A stretch of 64,000 nt of DNA, taken from positions 6,517,658 through 6,581,657 of the forward strand of contig JAUPSS010000004.1 of the NCBI GenBank assembly GCA_040285825.1, given 5' to 3'. The DNA comes from Eukaryota sp. TZLM1-RC. Lineage: Eukaryota; Metamonada: BaSk clade. Numbering within the stretch: position 1 is the stretch's first letter; every line of letters starts with the position of its first letter. The notes below the pieces were generated by a model, which was given only the letters and a program-made list of their open reading frames with translations, ran no database searches and was not told the DNA's origin. Both the position numbers and the translations under genes were made by a program. Positions 50,060 through 59,362 of the stretch are shown here, piece after piece.

Positions 50060-50780
50060 ACAAATCTTGATCTGCTTGATGTCTAGCCAAGGCTTTTCTA
50101 ATTCGATTGAAAAACCGATGCAATCTATTAATAATGGTAAATTGAATCCGAGAGCGCCATGAAAAGATATTCAATATTTTCATTGTTTTATCTTGCACCA
50201 TTGTTTGGAAAGCATTCATAAAAATTCCTGCTTCCACTGACAGACTTCAGCTTATAGAAAATGGGATAGCAATAAAAACAAGTGGTCTATTTTTATCAGC
50301 ATTAGCTTCTTCAATATCTTTGTCATATTTTCATTGTTTTTCTTGGGCCTTAAATTCAAGAACATCTTCAGGATTAAGTTTTCTTCTTTGAACCAAAGTG
50401 TCATTTGCAACATTACAGGAGACAAAGTCAACAACAGCTTCAGAGTTCTCAATCCAATCACAGTATATATCACCTCTATCCTCAGAACCAAAATTATTCA
50501 ATGACAGTGTTTCTTTCAACAGAAGCTCTTTGATACACGAGATTCTTGGAGTTCGTGCCATATTAAAAACAGTGTCTCTAACAGCATCATTTAATGAAGA
50601 ACGTTAAGTTATCAATTTAGAGCAATTCAGAGCAGGGCGTAAAGTGAGTTGAGGTGAATTCGAACAAATACATTTTTCTTTTAATAATTGTATACTGGGA
50701 ATATTCAAATATAATCTCATTTTTGTTTCAAACGCTTCACTATTAGCACACAGTACAAATCTTTATGGAACAATGGTTTT
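50060..50780 (-). mobile_element. Decayed LINE 3' region
   Basis: Minus-strand frames encode VQRRKLNPEDVLEFK, a RLSVEAGIFMNAF segment in another frame, and a terminal WRSRIQF. Order and DNA sequence match the copy at 7860-8560. A fragment with NNFGSEDRGDIYCDW could be the decayed endonuclease part. Inactive; same LINE subfamily as at 3049 and 7860. Confidence 0.6.
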
Positions 50781-51839
50781 AAACAGAACGTTGTACAATA
50801 CAATTTACGTTTAAGCATCGGATGTCCTCCACAGACCAGACCATTGAACTGTTTGCAATTTGCCATGTTCATAGCTGACTTCCTATTTGTAATGAAATTT
50901 TGTTGTTTAAACTAAGCAGAGATTGGTAAAAAATTGCAAAAATTCAACTACGGTTCAATGTATCAAAAAAAGTTTTTACGTATATTTCTAATAACTTCTA
51001 TTCAAATTGCTAACATGTACTGTCACATCAATAATGCTGCAAACTACCAAAAACACTCCCCCATTACCAGAAAAAATGAGAAATACTGTGCCGGAAGTTA
51101 TCTTTATGTAAAATTTTGCATTTCAAAAGCGAAAAAAATCCGAAATAGTTGAGTTTTAGTCTTCTTTTACCGTTGCAACAGGAAGTTACCAATACGATAT
51201 TTCTTGACCACTAGAACATGAAACATTAATTCTTGGTTCATTGAAGCGTGCATTTAAAGGTACAAATGATGAATCCACTCCATTGTCAATACTGCCCTGC
51301 TGATGCCATTGATGACTCACCATTATCTATAATGTCACAAACAGCGATCATATCGAACATCCAGCCAACGGCGAGGGAACATAAAATTTAACACCTTTTT
51401 TGCATTTCGAAGAAAGACCGCAAATTTTCCCTTACTTTTGTTGCAAAAGTAGATCTAAACATTGAGTACCGAAGAGATGCCGCACATGATTTGAATACTG
51501 AATACTCATATCTAAATTTATTAACATGTAACCAGGATCACTCTAGGATTATTAATTGTGGTACATCACTCTACATATATTGGTAATTTGAAGACAATTG
51601 CGTCTGTTGAATAAGTATATTGAAGTACAAAACTTATTCAGCATCAATACTCGAAATCGTTACCTTTGTTTGCAAAATTCTTTTGACACTGACTTTGAAA
51701 GTTTTTCTGAACAAATTAACAGAATAGATCTATTTGGAACGGAAATTTATTTGAATTGAACAGAAAAAATGAAGCAAATGAAGAAAGAAATTGATCAACA
51801 ATTTGAACTGTTTTTAATCTTTTGAGACTTCTTTCCTTT
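50781..51839. other. Intergenic, no gene seen
   Basis: About 1 kb of AT-rich DNA between two LINE fragments. The frame at 50934-51152 has no recognisable domain. Confidence 0.4.
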
Positions 51840-52687
51840 TTTTTAATTTGAAATTTATTTTGAACGCTAACATAACATTAATCAATAAACTAGAACTCAA
51901 TATCCTCAATACATGCATCAACATCATCAAATCTTTTAAGCGCGCGATTTTCATACTCTATTCCCAATTGTAACAGTGCTTTGGTTATCATTTCCGGAAT
52001 TGCTTTAAGAATACTAAAAACAATTCTATTGTGCCAGAAATTGAAGTTCAATTCTTTTCCTGCTCTTTCTTTTATTAAACTTCTGAAACCTTCAAGAAAT
52101 TTAATGCCAGATATTCCAATGTTACCAAAAAGAGAAACAGCAAATGGAACCAACTGATACCTGACATGCTCAACACGTCCTAGCTGAGATAAGGGTTCAT
52201 TGTACTTTTTGATTTTGCTCTTTTCAGCACAGCAAAGTGGAGTTTCATCTCTTTTAGCAAAATCAATTGCTGAGTCTTTACAAACATCAACAGTGACTAC
52301 ATCAACAACTTTAATAACACCATCAGACCCAGGGGTAATTAAATCAGCACGGCGTTTCCCAAAAGTATTTTCATCTTCATTTTCAGATGACAACCTTCGC
52401 ACAAGTGGTTCAACAAAAACTTCAATGTGATGACTTTTGCACATAGCGTATAGTTGGTCTCTAACAGCATCGTGAACAACTGAGCGATATGTAATATTAA
52501 ATTTGCAATTAAATAAATGATTCAGATTAATGAGCTGACCACAACGACAAATCAAATCATTTGGCACACTACATGGCCACAGAAAACACCTCATCCTGAA
52601 GGCAGTTGTCCATTGATGATCATTTAATAATAGACCATATACATTTGGAATCTGGGAAATAAGACAAGCTACTTTCCTCAAGGTCAA
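51840..52687 (-). mobile_element. RLE-type LINE, 3' part with intact endonuclease domain
   Basis: An uninterrupted frame of about 265 codons with no start codon: the C-terminal third of a non-LTR retrotransposon protein. It has a zinc knuckle (CRCGQ...HLFNC) followed by RSVVHDAVRDQLYAMCKS. A PD-(D/E)xK restriction-like endonuclease core comes next: RRADLITPG, VVDVVTVDV and EKSKIKKY supply the Asp, Asp and Lys. It ends with FWHNRIVFSIL and a TAG at 51890 (CIEDIEF). A short 3' UTR ends in an A-run near 51840. Its 5' edge lies against the 3' end of another LINE copy (52690-52798). Truncated, so not mobile by itself. Confidence 0.8.
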
Positions 52688-52689
52688 TT

Positions 52690-52798
52690 AAAAAGTTTTT
52701 TTTTCAAAACTAATATTTATTGAGATAAAAATAACCATCTAGAATTCCATATCCTCCAAACAAGCGTCACTATTAAAAAGTTTGCTTCTTTCCTGACC
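52690..52798 (-). mobile_element. Short LINE 3' end touching the ABCA start codon
   Basis: On the minus strand the last 19 or so codons of a LINE ORF (SDACLEDMEF then TAG at 52739) are followed by a 3' UTR and an A-rich end near 52695. The same ending occurs at 51890 (CIEDIEF) and 63645 (GFEDVEF). The coding remnant begins within a base or two of the ATG at 52800. Confidence 0.7.
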
Positions 52799-52799
52799 A

Positions 52800-55256
52800 A
52801 TGCTTTGGCTGACACAGTTCAGAGTACTCTTATGGAAGAACTTCCTCGAACTGAAACGTTCATGGTTCTCCCTCTCTTTACGCACAATTCTTCCAATCCT
52901 CATTCTTGTCGTTTATGTTCTGAACCAATCGTCCACTGGTTTATCATCTTATCTTGATTTTTCCCAACAAGGGAAAACAGTCAAGCACCCTCCTTCGCAC
53001 CCAATCTCACAGGACTTCCCCACCTGTGAACGTCCTTGTTTAACCCTAGCCGTAGCCCCAGACGATCAAATCATCAGGGATTTAGTCCAGGAACTGATGG
53101 ATACCCAAGGCCAATCCCTCTCCAATGTTCACTTCCTTCCTTCCTATGACGACCTCTCTCTCTTCCTTTTCAACGGCTCTTCCAATCCTGTCTTAGCTGG
53201 TCTTCATTTCACCCCAGATCACGACGCCCGTACCTTGGAAGCTGTGGTCCAAGTCAATACTTCCACTTATCCAACCTGTCATTATAGTGGGGATGGGTCT
53301 CTTGCCAGTGGTGGTGTTGCTCTTGACCCTTGTCATGAATTGTTCACCAATGTAGTTTATCCTCTCCACTCTTCCCTTCAAGCAGCTTTCCTTTCTTTCT
53401 CCACGCAAAAACAATGGGACCTGGACCTTTCTTTTGCCTTTTCCCCCCACCCCGTCATTGGTTCTGTCAGCTCTACCTCTGATGGAGCGGGTGTCTTGAG
53501 TTACTACCTAGTCTTTATGATTCTTTTATTGTCTTGGTTAATTATTGAGGAGAAAAAGAATTCAATGAGAGCTCATTTGATTCAATCTGGCCTACATGAC
53601 TCGGCCTACTGGGCAAGTTGGGGTCTCACCATCTTTATTATTTTCTTTATTTGTTTTGTTTTAGTATTGATTTGTGGGTTTGTTCTGAACTTTACCTTAT
53701 TAACTGTTAATGACTTTTCCTTGGCAATTTACGTTTCATTTCATTTATTATTTTTTGTAACAACAGCGATTTTATTGACTTCTTCTTTAGTTAATTCACC
53801 TACAGGTTGGGCTGGAATTTCTGTTTTGTTTCTTTTATTTAGCTCTATTTTTTCAAATTTAGTTCCATTTTTGCTAGAAATCCCATTAAGAAATTCAGTT
53901 TTTTGGTCTTATTTAGTTTTGTTGTTTCCCCCTTCTTTAATCTTTACTGTATTAAACACTCTTTCTTTTACAGCAGGTGAGGAAATTGGTGGTATTGGAA
54001 TCGATGACATCTCTAAAATTTGTCCAATGAGCTCTTTTGGGCCTGATTTTCCCTGTAAGTTTTTCCTTTCTGATTATTTATTCTTAATGAGACTTTTTTG
54101 TTTGGTTTATGTTGGCTTGGCTCTGTATATTGCCACTGTTTTCCCAAAGAGAAGTGGTGGACCCTTTGGAGATCCTCTATTGGTATTTAACTATTTTTTG
54201 GAAAAGTTTAGGTCAAATAGAAGAGTTTTGACCGCTCAAAATGATCGACACACGTCATCTTCTGACCCTGATATCGCGTCATTGGCTCATAAAAGTTATG
54301 ATTTTGATAGAAATGTCATTTCCGTTTCTCTACTATCCAGATTTTTCAGATATGGCTTCCTTTGGTTGAACAAAACCAAAGCCATCAACGGTGTTTCTTT
54401 TGGTGTGCAAAAGAACGTCACCACTGCTTTAATAGGTCAGAATGGTAGCGGAAAGTCTACGCTTTTGAATGTTTTACTTGGAGAATTCAGTCCATCTAAA
54501 GGTATTGCGTTTGTGTTTGAAAAGAACGTAATCACTCAAAAAAGATTGATTAGGTCAAAAACTAATGTGATCCCTCAGTTTGATTGTGTTTATTCTGAGC
54601 TTACTGCCTTTGAAAATATGATTTTCCTGGGAAGAATACGTGGTCTTTCCGTTTCTGACTGCCTAGAACAATCACGACATCTTTTTGAGCTGATTGGCCT
54701 TGATGACGTGGCCAACCGTAGAGTTTCTACCTATTCTGGTGGAATGGTACGCCGTTTATCTGTTGCCTTGGGATTTTTGGGTTCAGCCAGCCTGGTATTA
54801 GCTGATGAAATGAGCACTGGCTTGTCACCCACAGATAAGCAAAAAGTTTGGAATTTGTTGCAAAAAGAAAAGGAAAAGAGGACTGTCTTGATCATTGAGC
54901 ATGATCTTTTATCAGCCGACATGCTTTGTGATTCAATCATTATGATGCACAAGGGTCACGTTATTGCCTCTGGTACTCCCCTCCATTTGAAATCTAGATT
55001 TGGTTCGGGGGTGATGGTTTCGGCAAGTGTAAATGACGATACTTTTGACAAGGTAGTCAACGTTATGAAATTCTTTGGTCCTATTGTAAAGTTGGAAGGA
55101 ATGCTACAGGTAAAAGTTGAAGGTGTCCAAGAGGCTCAAAATTTGCTTGAACGACTTGAAAATGAAGGAATTAATGATATCTTGATTGATATGAGCACGA
55201 TGAATGATGTATTTATGAAAGCTATTGCTGAATTTTCCAAGCAAACTCATCATTGA
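52800..55256 (+). CDS. ABCA-type half transporter 1
   Basis: An 818-residue half-size ABC transporter of subfamily A, probably moving lipids across membranes. The N-terminus FRVLLWKNFLELKRS is the family opening, followed by the first membrane span (TILPILILVVYVL), a long extracytoplasmic loop (about 50-230, with Cys pairs) and five or six hydrophobic spans (about 240-450). The nucleotide-binding domain has Walker A GQNGSGKST (about 546), a Q-loop (VIPQFD), signature YSGGMVRR (about 645), Walker B LVLADE (about 666) and the H-loop in IIEHD (about 700). Walker B reads ADE-MSTG rather than the usual LDEPTSG. The start at 52800 is fixed by the family opening, which leaves no host 5' UTR before the LINE tail. 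Convergent with ABCA half transporter 2. Confidence 0.9.
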   Translation: MLWLTQFRVLLWKNFLELKRSWFSLSLRTILPILILVVYVLNQSSTGLSSYLDFSQQGKTVKHPPSHPISQDFPTCERPCLTLAVAPDDQIIRDLVQELMDTQGQSLSNVHFLPSYDDLSLFLFNGSSNPVLAGLHFTPDHDARTLEAVVQVNTSTYPTCHYSGDGSLASGGVALDPCHELFTNVVYPLHSSLQAAFLSFSTQKQWDLDLSFAFSPHPVIGSVSSTSDGAGVLSYYLVFMILLLSWLIIEEKKNSMRAHLIQSGLHDSAYWASWGLTIFIIFFICFVLVLICGFVLNFTLLTVNDFSLAIYVSFHLLFFVTTAILLTSSLVNSPTGWAGISVLFLLFSSIFSNLVPFLLEIPLRNSVFWSYLVLLFPPSLIFTVLNTLSFTAGEEIGGIGIDDISKICPMSSFGPDFPCKFFLSDYLFLMRLFCLVYVGLALYIATVFPKRSGGPFGDPLLVFNYFLEKFRSNRRVLTAQNDRHTSSSDPDIASLAHKSYDFDRNVISVSLLSRFFRYGFLWLNKTKAINGVSFGVQKNVTTALIGQNGSGKSTLLNVLLGEFSPSKGIAFVFEKNVITQKRLIRSKTNVIPQFDCVYSELTAFENMIFLGRIRGLSVSDCLEQSRHLFELIGLDDVANRRVSTYSGGMVRRLSVALGFLGSASLVLADEMSTGLSPTDKQKVWNLLQKEKEKRTVLIIEHDLLSADMLCDSIIMMHKGHVIASGTPLHLKSRFGSGVMVSASVNDDTFDKVVNVMKFFGPIVKLEGMLQVKVEGVQEAQNLLERLENEGINDILIDMSTMNDVFMKAIAEFSKQTHH

Positions 55257-55467
55257 TTTGATTGAATTTTAGTAGTTGTATATAAATTTCTTTTTGTTTG
55301 GATTAATTTTTCAGTTTCTCACGGTTGTTCTTGTATTTAAGTAGTTTCTATATCAATTTTTTTTGAACTTCAGAGTTTACCTAACAAACTATTTGTTACA
55401 CTATTCACATTTTATGAAAAGCATACCAAAATTTATTTACAAAACCAAATAACCAAATCAAAACCAA

Positions 55468-58015
55468 CTACTGATTAACAGAAACAAAAACGTCATCCAA
55501 AGAAGAACTTTGGACTCCAAAGTCCACAATACCAACTTCATTCTTATGCTCGTTGAATTGTTTGAAGACATTGGCCATCGAAACATCTTTTGGTAATTGA
55601 TACTGTAAAACTCCATCAGTTGTTGAAACATGGCTAGCTCTAGGTTCCAAGTTTCTAATAAAGCTAATGGCTTCAGTAACTTTTTCAGGAAGACAAGACA
55701 CTAAAAGTTTAAAGCCCTGGCCAAATCTCATTTTAAGATTTTCGGCTGTTCCAATACACATAATGTCTCCTTCTTTTTGAATGGAAATTGTGTCACCTAA
55801 TACCTCTGCTTCGTTTAGGTTATGAGTACTAATGATCATTGAGACTCCCTTTTGTTTAGCAGAATTGATAATCGACCAGATTTGTTGAGATAGGTCATAA
55901 CTAATTCCAGTCGTGAGTTCATCAGCACTATAGTTAAACAAAAAGCAACAAAACATACATCAAGACATTGGGTCTACCTACTAGAGCAAAAGCAATAGAG
56001 GCTCTTCTCTTCATACCTCCACTTAAAGCTTGTAAAAGAACTCCTTTTGATTGATAAAGACCCACTAAACGTAGAATTTCTACAACAGCAACCTTGACTT
56101 CATTTTTGGGAAGTTTCAACCGTGCAAAAAATAGACAGGCATCCATGACTGTCAAATCAGGCCAAAATGTTGAGAATTGCGGCACAAACCCCATTGAATA
56201 ACAGACTTTGTCAAGTTCAGAGAACACACTAAATCCATTAATTGAAATTCTTCCACAAGAACTTGGTGATAGTTGACCTGTTAGAATGTTTAGTAGAGTT
56301 GTCTTTCCTGAACCGTTAGCTCCTAAAAGAATTCTGCAATGGCCAGAAGGAACTGCAATGGAAGCACGTTTGAGGGCTTCCACTCTGTCGATCGAATGAG
56401 GGTTATAAACCTTGGAAACGTCAACAGCAGCGACTGCCAGCTCATCATGACCAAGAGCAAGACTTCTTTCCTTATTTAGATCATTATTAGAACCAATATT
56501 TGAAACAGGGGCTGATTCAACATCAAAATCGTCTTCAAGTTGAACTGATTTGATTGATTTGGGAACTAAAGATTTTACAAGTACCGACAGCTTGGTTCCA
56601 GACCATAAAGAGGTAATTAAATGACCAATAAAAGAATAAACTAATCCATTGATAATACTACCGAAAAAAGGATGCAAAAAATATCCAAAATCTGCAAACC
56701 TTGTTCCCTTGCAGTAGGGACCATTGCAAGCATTTCTGGCCAGAGCCCAGTATGAATTATAAATTGAATAACCGGGGATTAACGACCATACGTAGTTGAA
56801 ATTAATAGACAAAAAAGCAGGAATTGCTGTGAAAGAAGCCAACACAGAGAGTGATACTAAGGAAATAACGATTCCAATGTTGATTGAAGGGGTAATTGAT
56901 GTCAAAAACATTGAAATTCCCGAGATACTAACTCCGTGTCCAACAAACAAAAGCAAAAGAATGAAAAAATTAGTCATTCTGAAAAATCGAATATCAAATA
57001 GTTTACCAGGAACTGCTAAAAAGAAGCTAATCAAAACAAACAAAAGACTACCACTAAGTAAGTTACCTATAATAGAACTCGTCCCAGACATCCCCAAGAC
57101 TCTGCAGAGAGATAATACCTTGGACTTCTTCTCACCAATAAAGGGCAGATAGACTAAAGGGAGAATCAAAAGCCCTAGAAAGTACAAAACACCAATGATG
57201 AGCCCGTTGAAAAGGTCAACTTCTTGCCCAAAAGGGTAAGCTTGCACTGCTGGCAACAAGTCATAGCTCAAAATATCTGCAGAGGGGTTGGAATAAAAAC
57301 GACGAACTGCCTCTATGAAGAAGTTAAGAGTTCGAATCCATTGTGAGCGGTCATAGACAATCAATTCATCTGCCAAGTTGAGGTGGAACGTGTTTGTGGT
57401 GTTGAGATAAGCAGTAACAGACAGCTTGTTGCTGTCATAGTCTAATTCATTAATAAAAAAGCTATGCACAATGGATTCCTTGCCATATAAATTGTATAAC
57501 TCCAAGTCAAAGTCCTTTTTCCCCTCAACGAGTTTGGTTTCTGGGGTGGTGGTGAGATGTGATGGGCATTGGTCTCTCTGATGTAAGGAGCCACAAGACC
57601 AAGAGGAGTGAGAGAGAAGACCAGAATTGTTGGAAACACGAGGACCAACTTGACCAAGGTTGACTGTTGACGTGACCTTGGGATCAGCACCAACGAACAT
57701 TTCCTTGTTGGGAGAGGACCATGGGTCAAAGGCAAGGATATGTGTGTCTGGGTCAAGATTGATGGGATCTTCTTGGGGAAAGTCAATTTCTCCTCCACGC
57801 ATCAAAGCATAGGAGATGAGACCTGGAATAACGATGAAGAGGAAAATGAAGCGTACAGGATGACGAAATTGAAGGGTCATGTTTTTCATAAAGACAGCAT
57901 AGACTTGTCGTGAGAGCTGTGGTTTTGGTGACTTCTGAGGCTTTGTAATTCCACGAAGAGGGGTGTTCTCAGATATAGTAAGAGTTTCATTGAGTTCTTG
58001 AAGAGGAGTAGACAT
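55468..58015 (-). CDS. ABCA-type half transporter 2 with a 31-nt intron
   Basis: Joining 58015-55959 to 55927-55468 gives 838 residues. The opening VYAVFMKNMTLQFRHPVRF and first span are followed by an exoplasmic loop (about 75-265), several membrane spans (about 270-480) and an NBD: GANGSGKTTLLNILTG (Walker A, about 565), GFVPQF (Q-loop), LSGGMKRRASIAFALVG (signature, about 663), Walker B restored across the intron as VLIADE, and the H-loop STH (about 721). Without splicing the frame ends right after the signature, giving a non-functional NBD. Like its neighbour it has ADE-xxTG after Walker B, so the two are likely related duplicates, though diverged. The Fanzor-type ORF upstream stops 1 nt before the ATG. 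Confidence 0.88.
55928..55958 (-). other. 31-nt intron inside Walker B codons of ABCA half transporter 2
   Basis: Runs from GTATGT to TTTAACTATAG on the minus strand. Removal gives an open 2,517-nt frame and a proper Walker B. TTAAC could serve as branch site. Confidence 0.85.
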
Positions 58016-58016
58016 G

Positions 58017-58919
58017 CTAGCAGCACAAAAATGTCAAATAGTAGTAACCCGTTGAGATTGCTGGAATATGAAGATGAAATCTTTTCAAAACTTGAGGTCT
58101 TTCATTTCCTTTAAGATACTGATCCACAACATGAATCATATTAAGAACAGCATTGACATTACGATTCCATAGACATCCACACTTCTTGCAAGTGAGTAAT
58201 CCATGTCTTAGGACCGTTGGAGTCTTTGCTCTCCTGTAAGGTCTTGGATTAGGTACTCGATGCTTCTTTACATTTTCACCTTCTTTTCCCTCGAGTACAC
58301 ATGCATGACATCGACAACTTGTTCTATATTCGTCCAGCAGCAATAGACGGAAGTTACGTTTTCTAAACGTTTTTCGATAACCAACATTTTTTGTAGGTGC
58401 TTGATGTTTTAAATTGGTTTGCTTCCAATCACCCATCACTAGAATGTTATCTTTTGGACCTCCAAACTTATTTTCAAATTCATTCATCCATTTTGCTTCA
58501 AACCTCTCTGTGACCATGAATCTTCTTAGCTTCATGACTCTCAGTTCTTTATTAAAGTAAAAAGCTCCAACATGTAGAGAAAAGTTGTTTTTTGCCTAGT
58601 TTAGGAATTTTTCATGATCTAGAGTTTTTTTTGAAAATTGTTTTAATTCTTCTTCCCATTCCTTTACAGTTTTGTTTTGAATAATCCATGATTCTTTAGC
58701 ATTTTTATAGAATTTTTGATGGTCTTTGTTCAGAGTTTCTCTTCTCCTCTGAGATGCAGTGAGCCTCTTAAATGTAAATTCCTTTAGTTTTGTTTTCTTG
58801 TCTTCATTTGGAGGAGGAGGATTTTGTTTTTGTCTGAAGTTTAAAATCTTTTGTTTTGTCTTTTTGTTTTTTTTTCATTCTGCTAATAAAACCTCTATTT
58901 CTTCCTTTGTTTTCTTCAT
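58017..58919 (-). pseudogene. Fanzor-like nuclease, type B, with Asp-to-Asn at RuvC-III
   Basis: One continuous frame of 300 codons with two in-frame stops (TGA at 58875-58877, TAG at 58596-58598) and no shifts. It begins with a Lys/Glu-rich part and FKRLTASQRRRETL, then KTVKEWEEELKQFS, NILVMGDWKQTN, RuvC-II LLLDEYRTSCRCHAC (Glu codon 58330-58332), a zinc finger completed by LTCKKCGCLW, and the RuvC-III motif NRNVNAVLNM, where the catalytic Asp is Asn (codon 58158-58160). It ends with ERPQVLKRF and about 20 more residues; the TAG lies 1 nt before the ABCA ATG. RuvC-I is missing: the 5' end is cut by a LINE at about 58955. The fit to TnpB/Fanzor in residue order is strong. Most likely inactive as a nuclease. 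Confidence 0.75.
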
Positions 58920-58954
58920 GACGCCATTAGCACATTCAAAATACATGAATCCCA

Positions 58955-59276
58955 AGTTGCCGAAAAACCCAAAATTGATAAATATGAAGTAAAGCTGTTA
59001 TCCTTGAATGCAGTATCACATCTTTGTCTATTTGCATTCTCCCACCGTTGCTCACCGAGAACAATTGCTTTATCTTTCTTGAATGATTTTATTGAAATTG
59101 TGAGTCATCGTACAGGAAGAGTTTTTGACAAGACGTTTTGGCAGAACAGAATTGTATTTTGTATTTTTAAAGGTTTTGTCCCCTTGTTATCTTCTGCTTT
59201 GTTATCTATTGGTCATTTTTATCAAGGAAAAATCACCAGTCAATTCTTTTCGGCTGATTTGGGTATGAAGATTTAG
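58955..59276 (+). mobile_element. LINE 3' end inserted antisense to the type-B Fanzor
   Basis: A frame reading AEKPKIDKYE, then FLNDFIEIV, HRTGRVFDKTFWQNRIVFCI and FFSADLGMKI matches the last 100 residues of the 61801 LINE (EKYKIAKY, FLEDFVVVV, RTGRIFNRVYWQNRIVF). Only the 3' tail is present. It adjoins the broken 5' end of the Fanzor on the opposite strand and lies 86 bp before the Sel1 gene. Confidence 0.7.
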
Positions 59277-59362
59277 AATTTTAAATTTGTTGTTGATTTT
59301 CTCATTGAAATAAATTAATATTGAAGCTATCCACTCAAATACTCAAAAGTGTTTTACTCACA

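Noticed and set aside
50934-51152. A small 72-codon frame as a gene.
   Set aside because: No recognisable domain or support; left as intergenic.
55468-55956. Two separate genes, an ABC C-terminal piece and a truncated ABCA.
   Set aside because: A 31-nt intron joins them into one frame with a proper Walker B.
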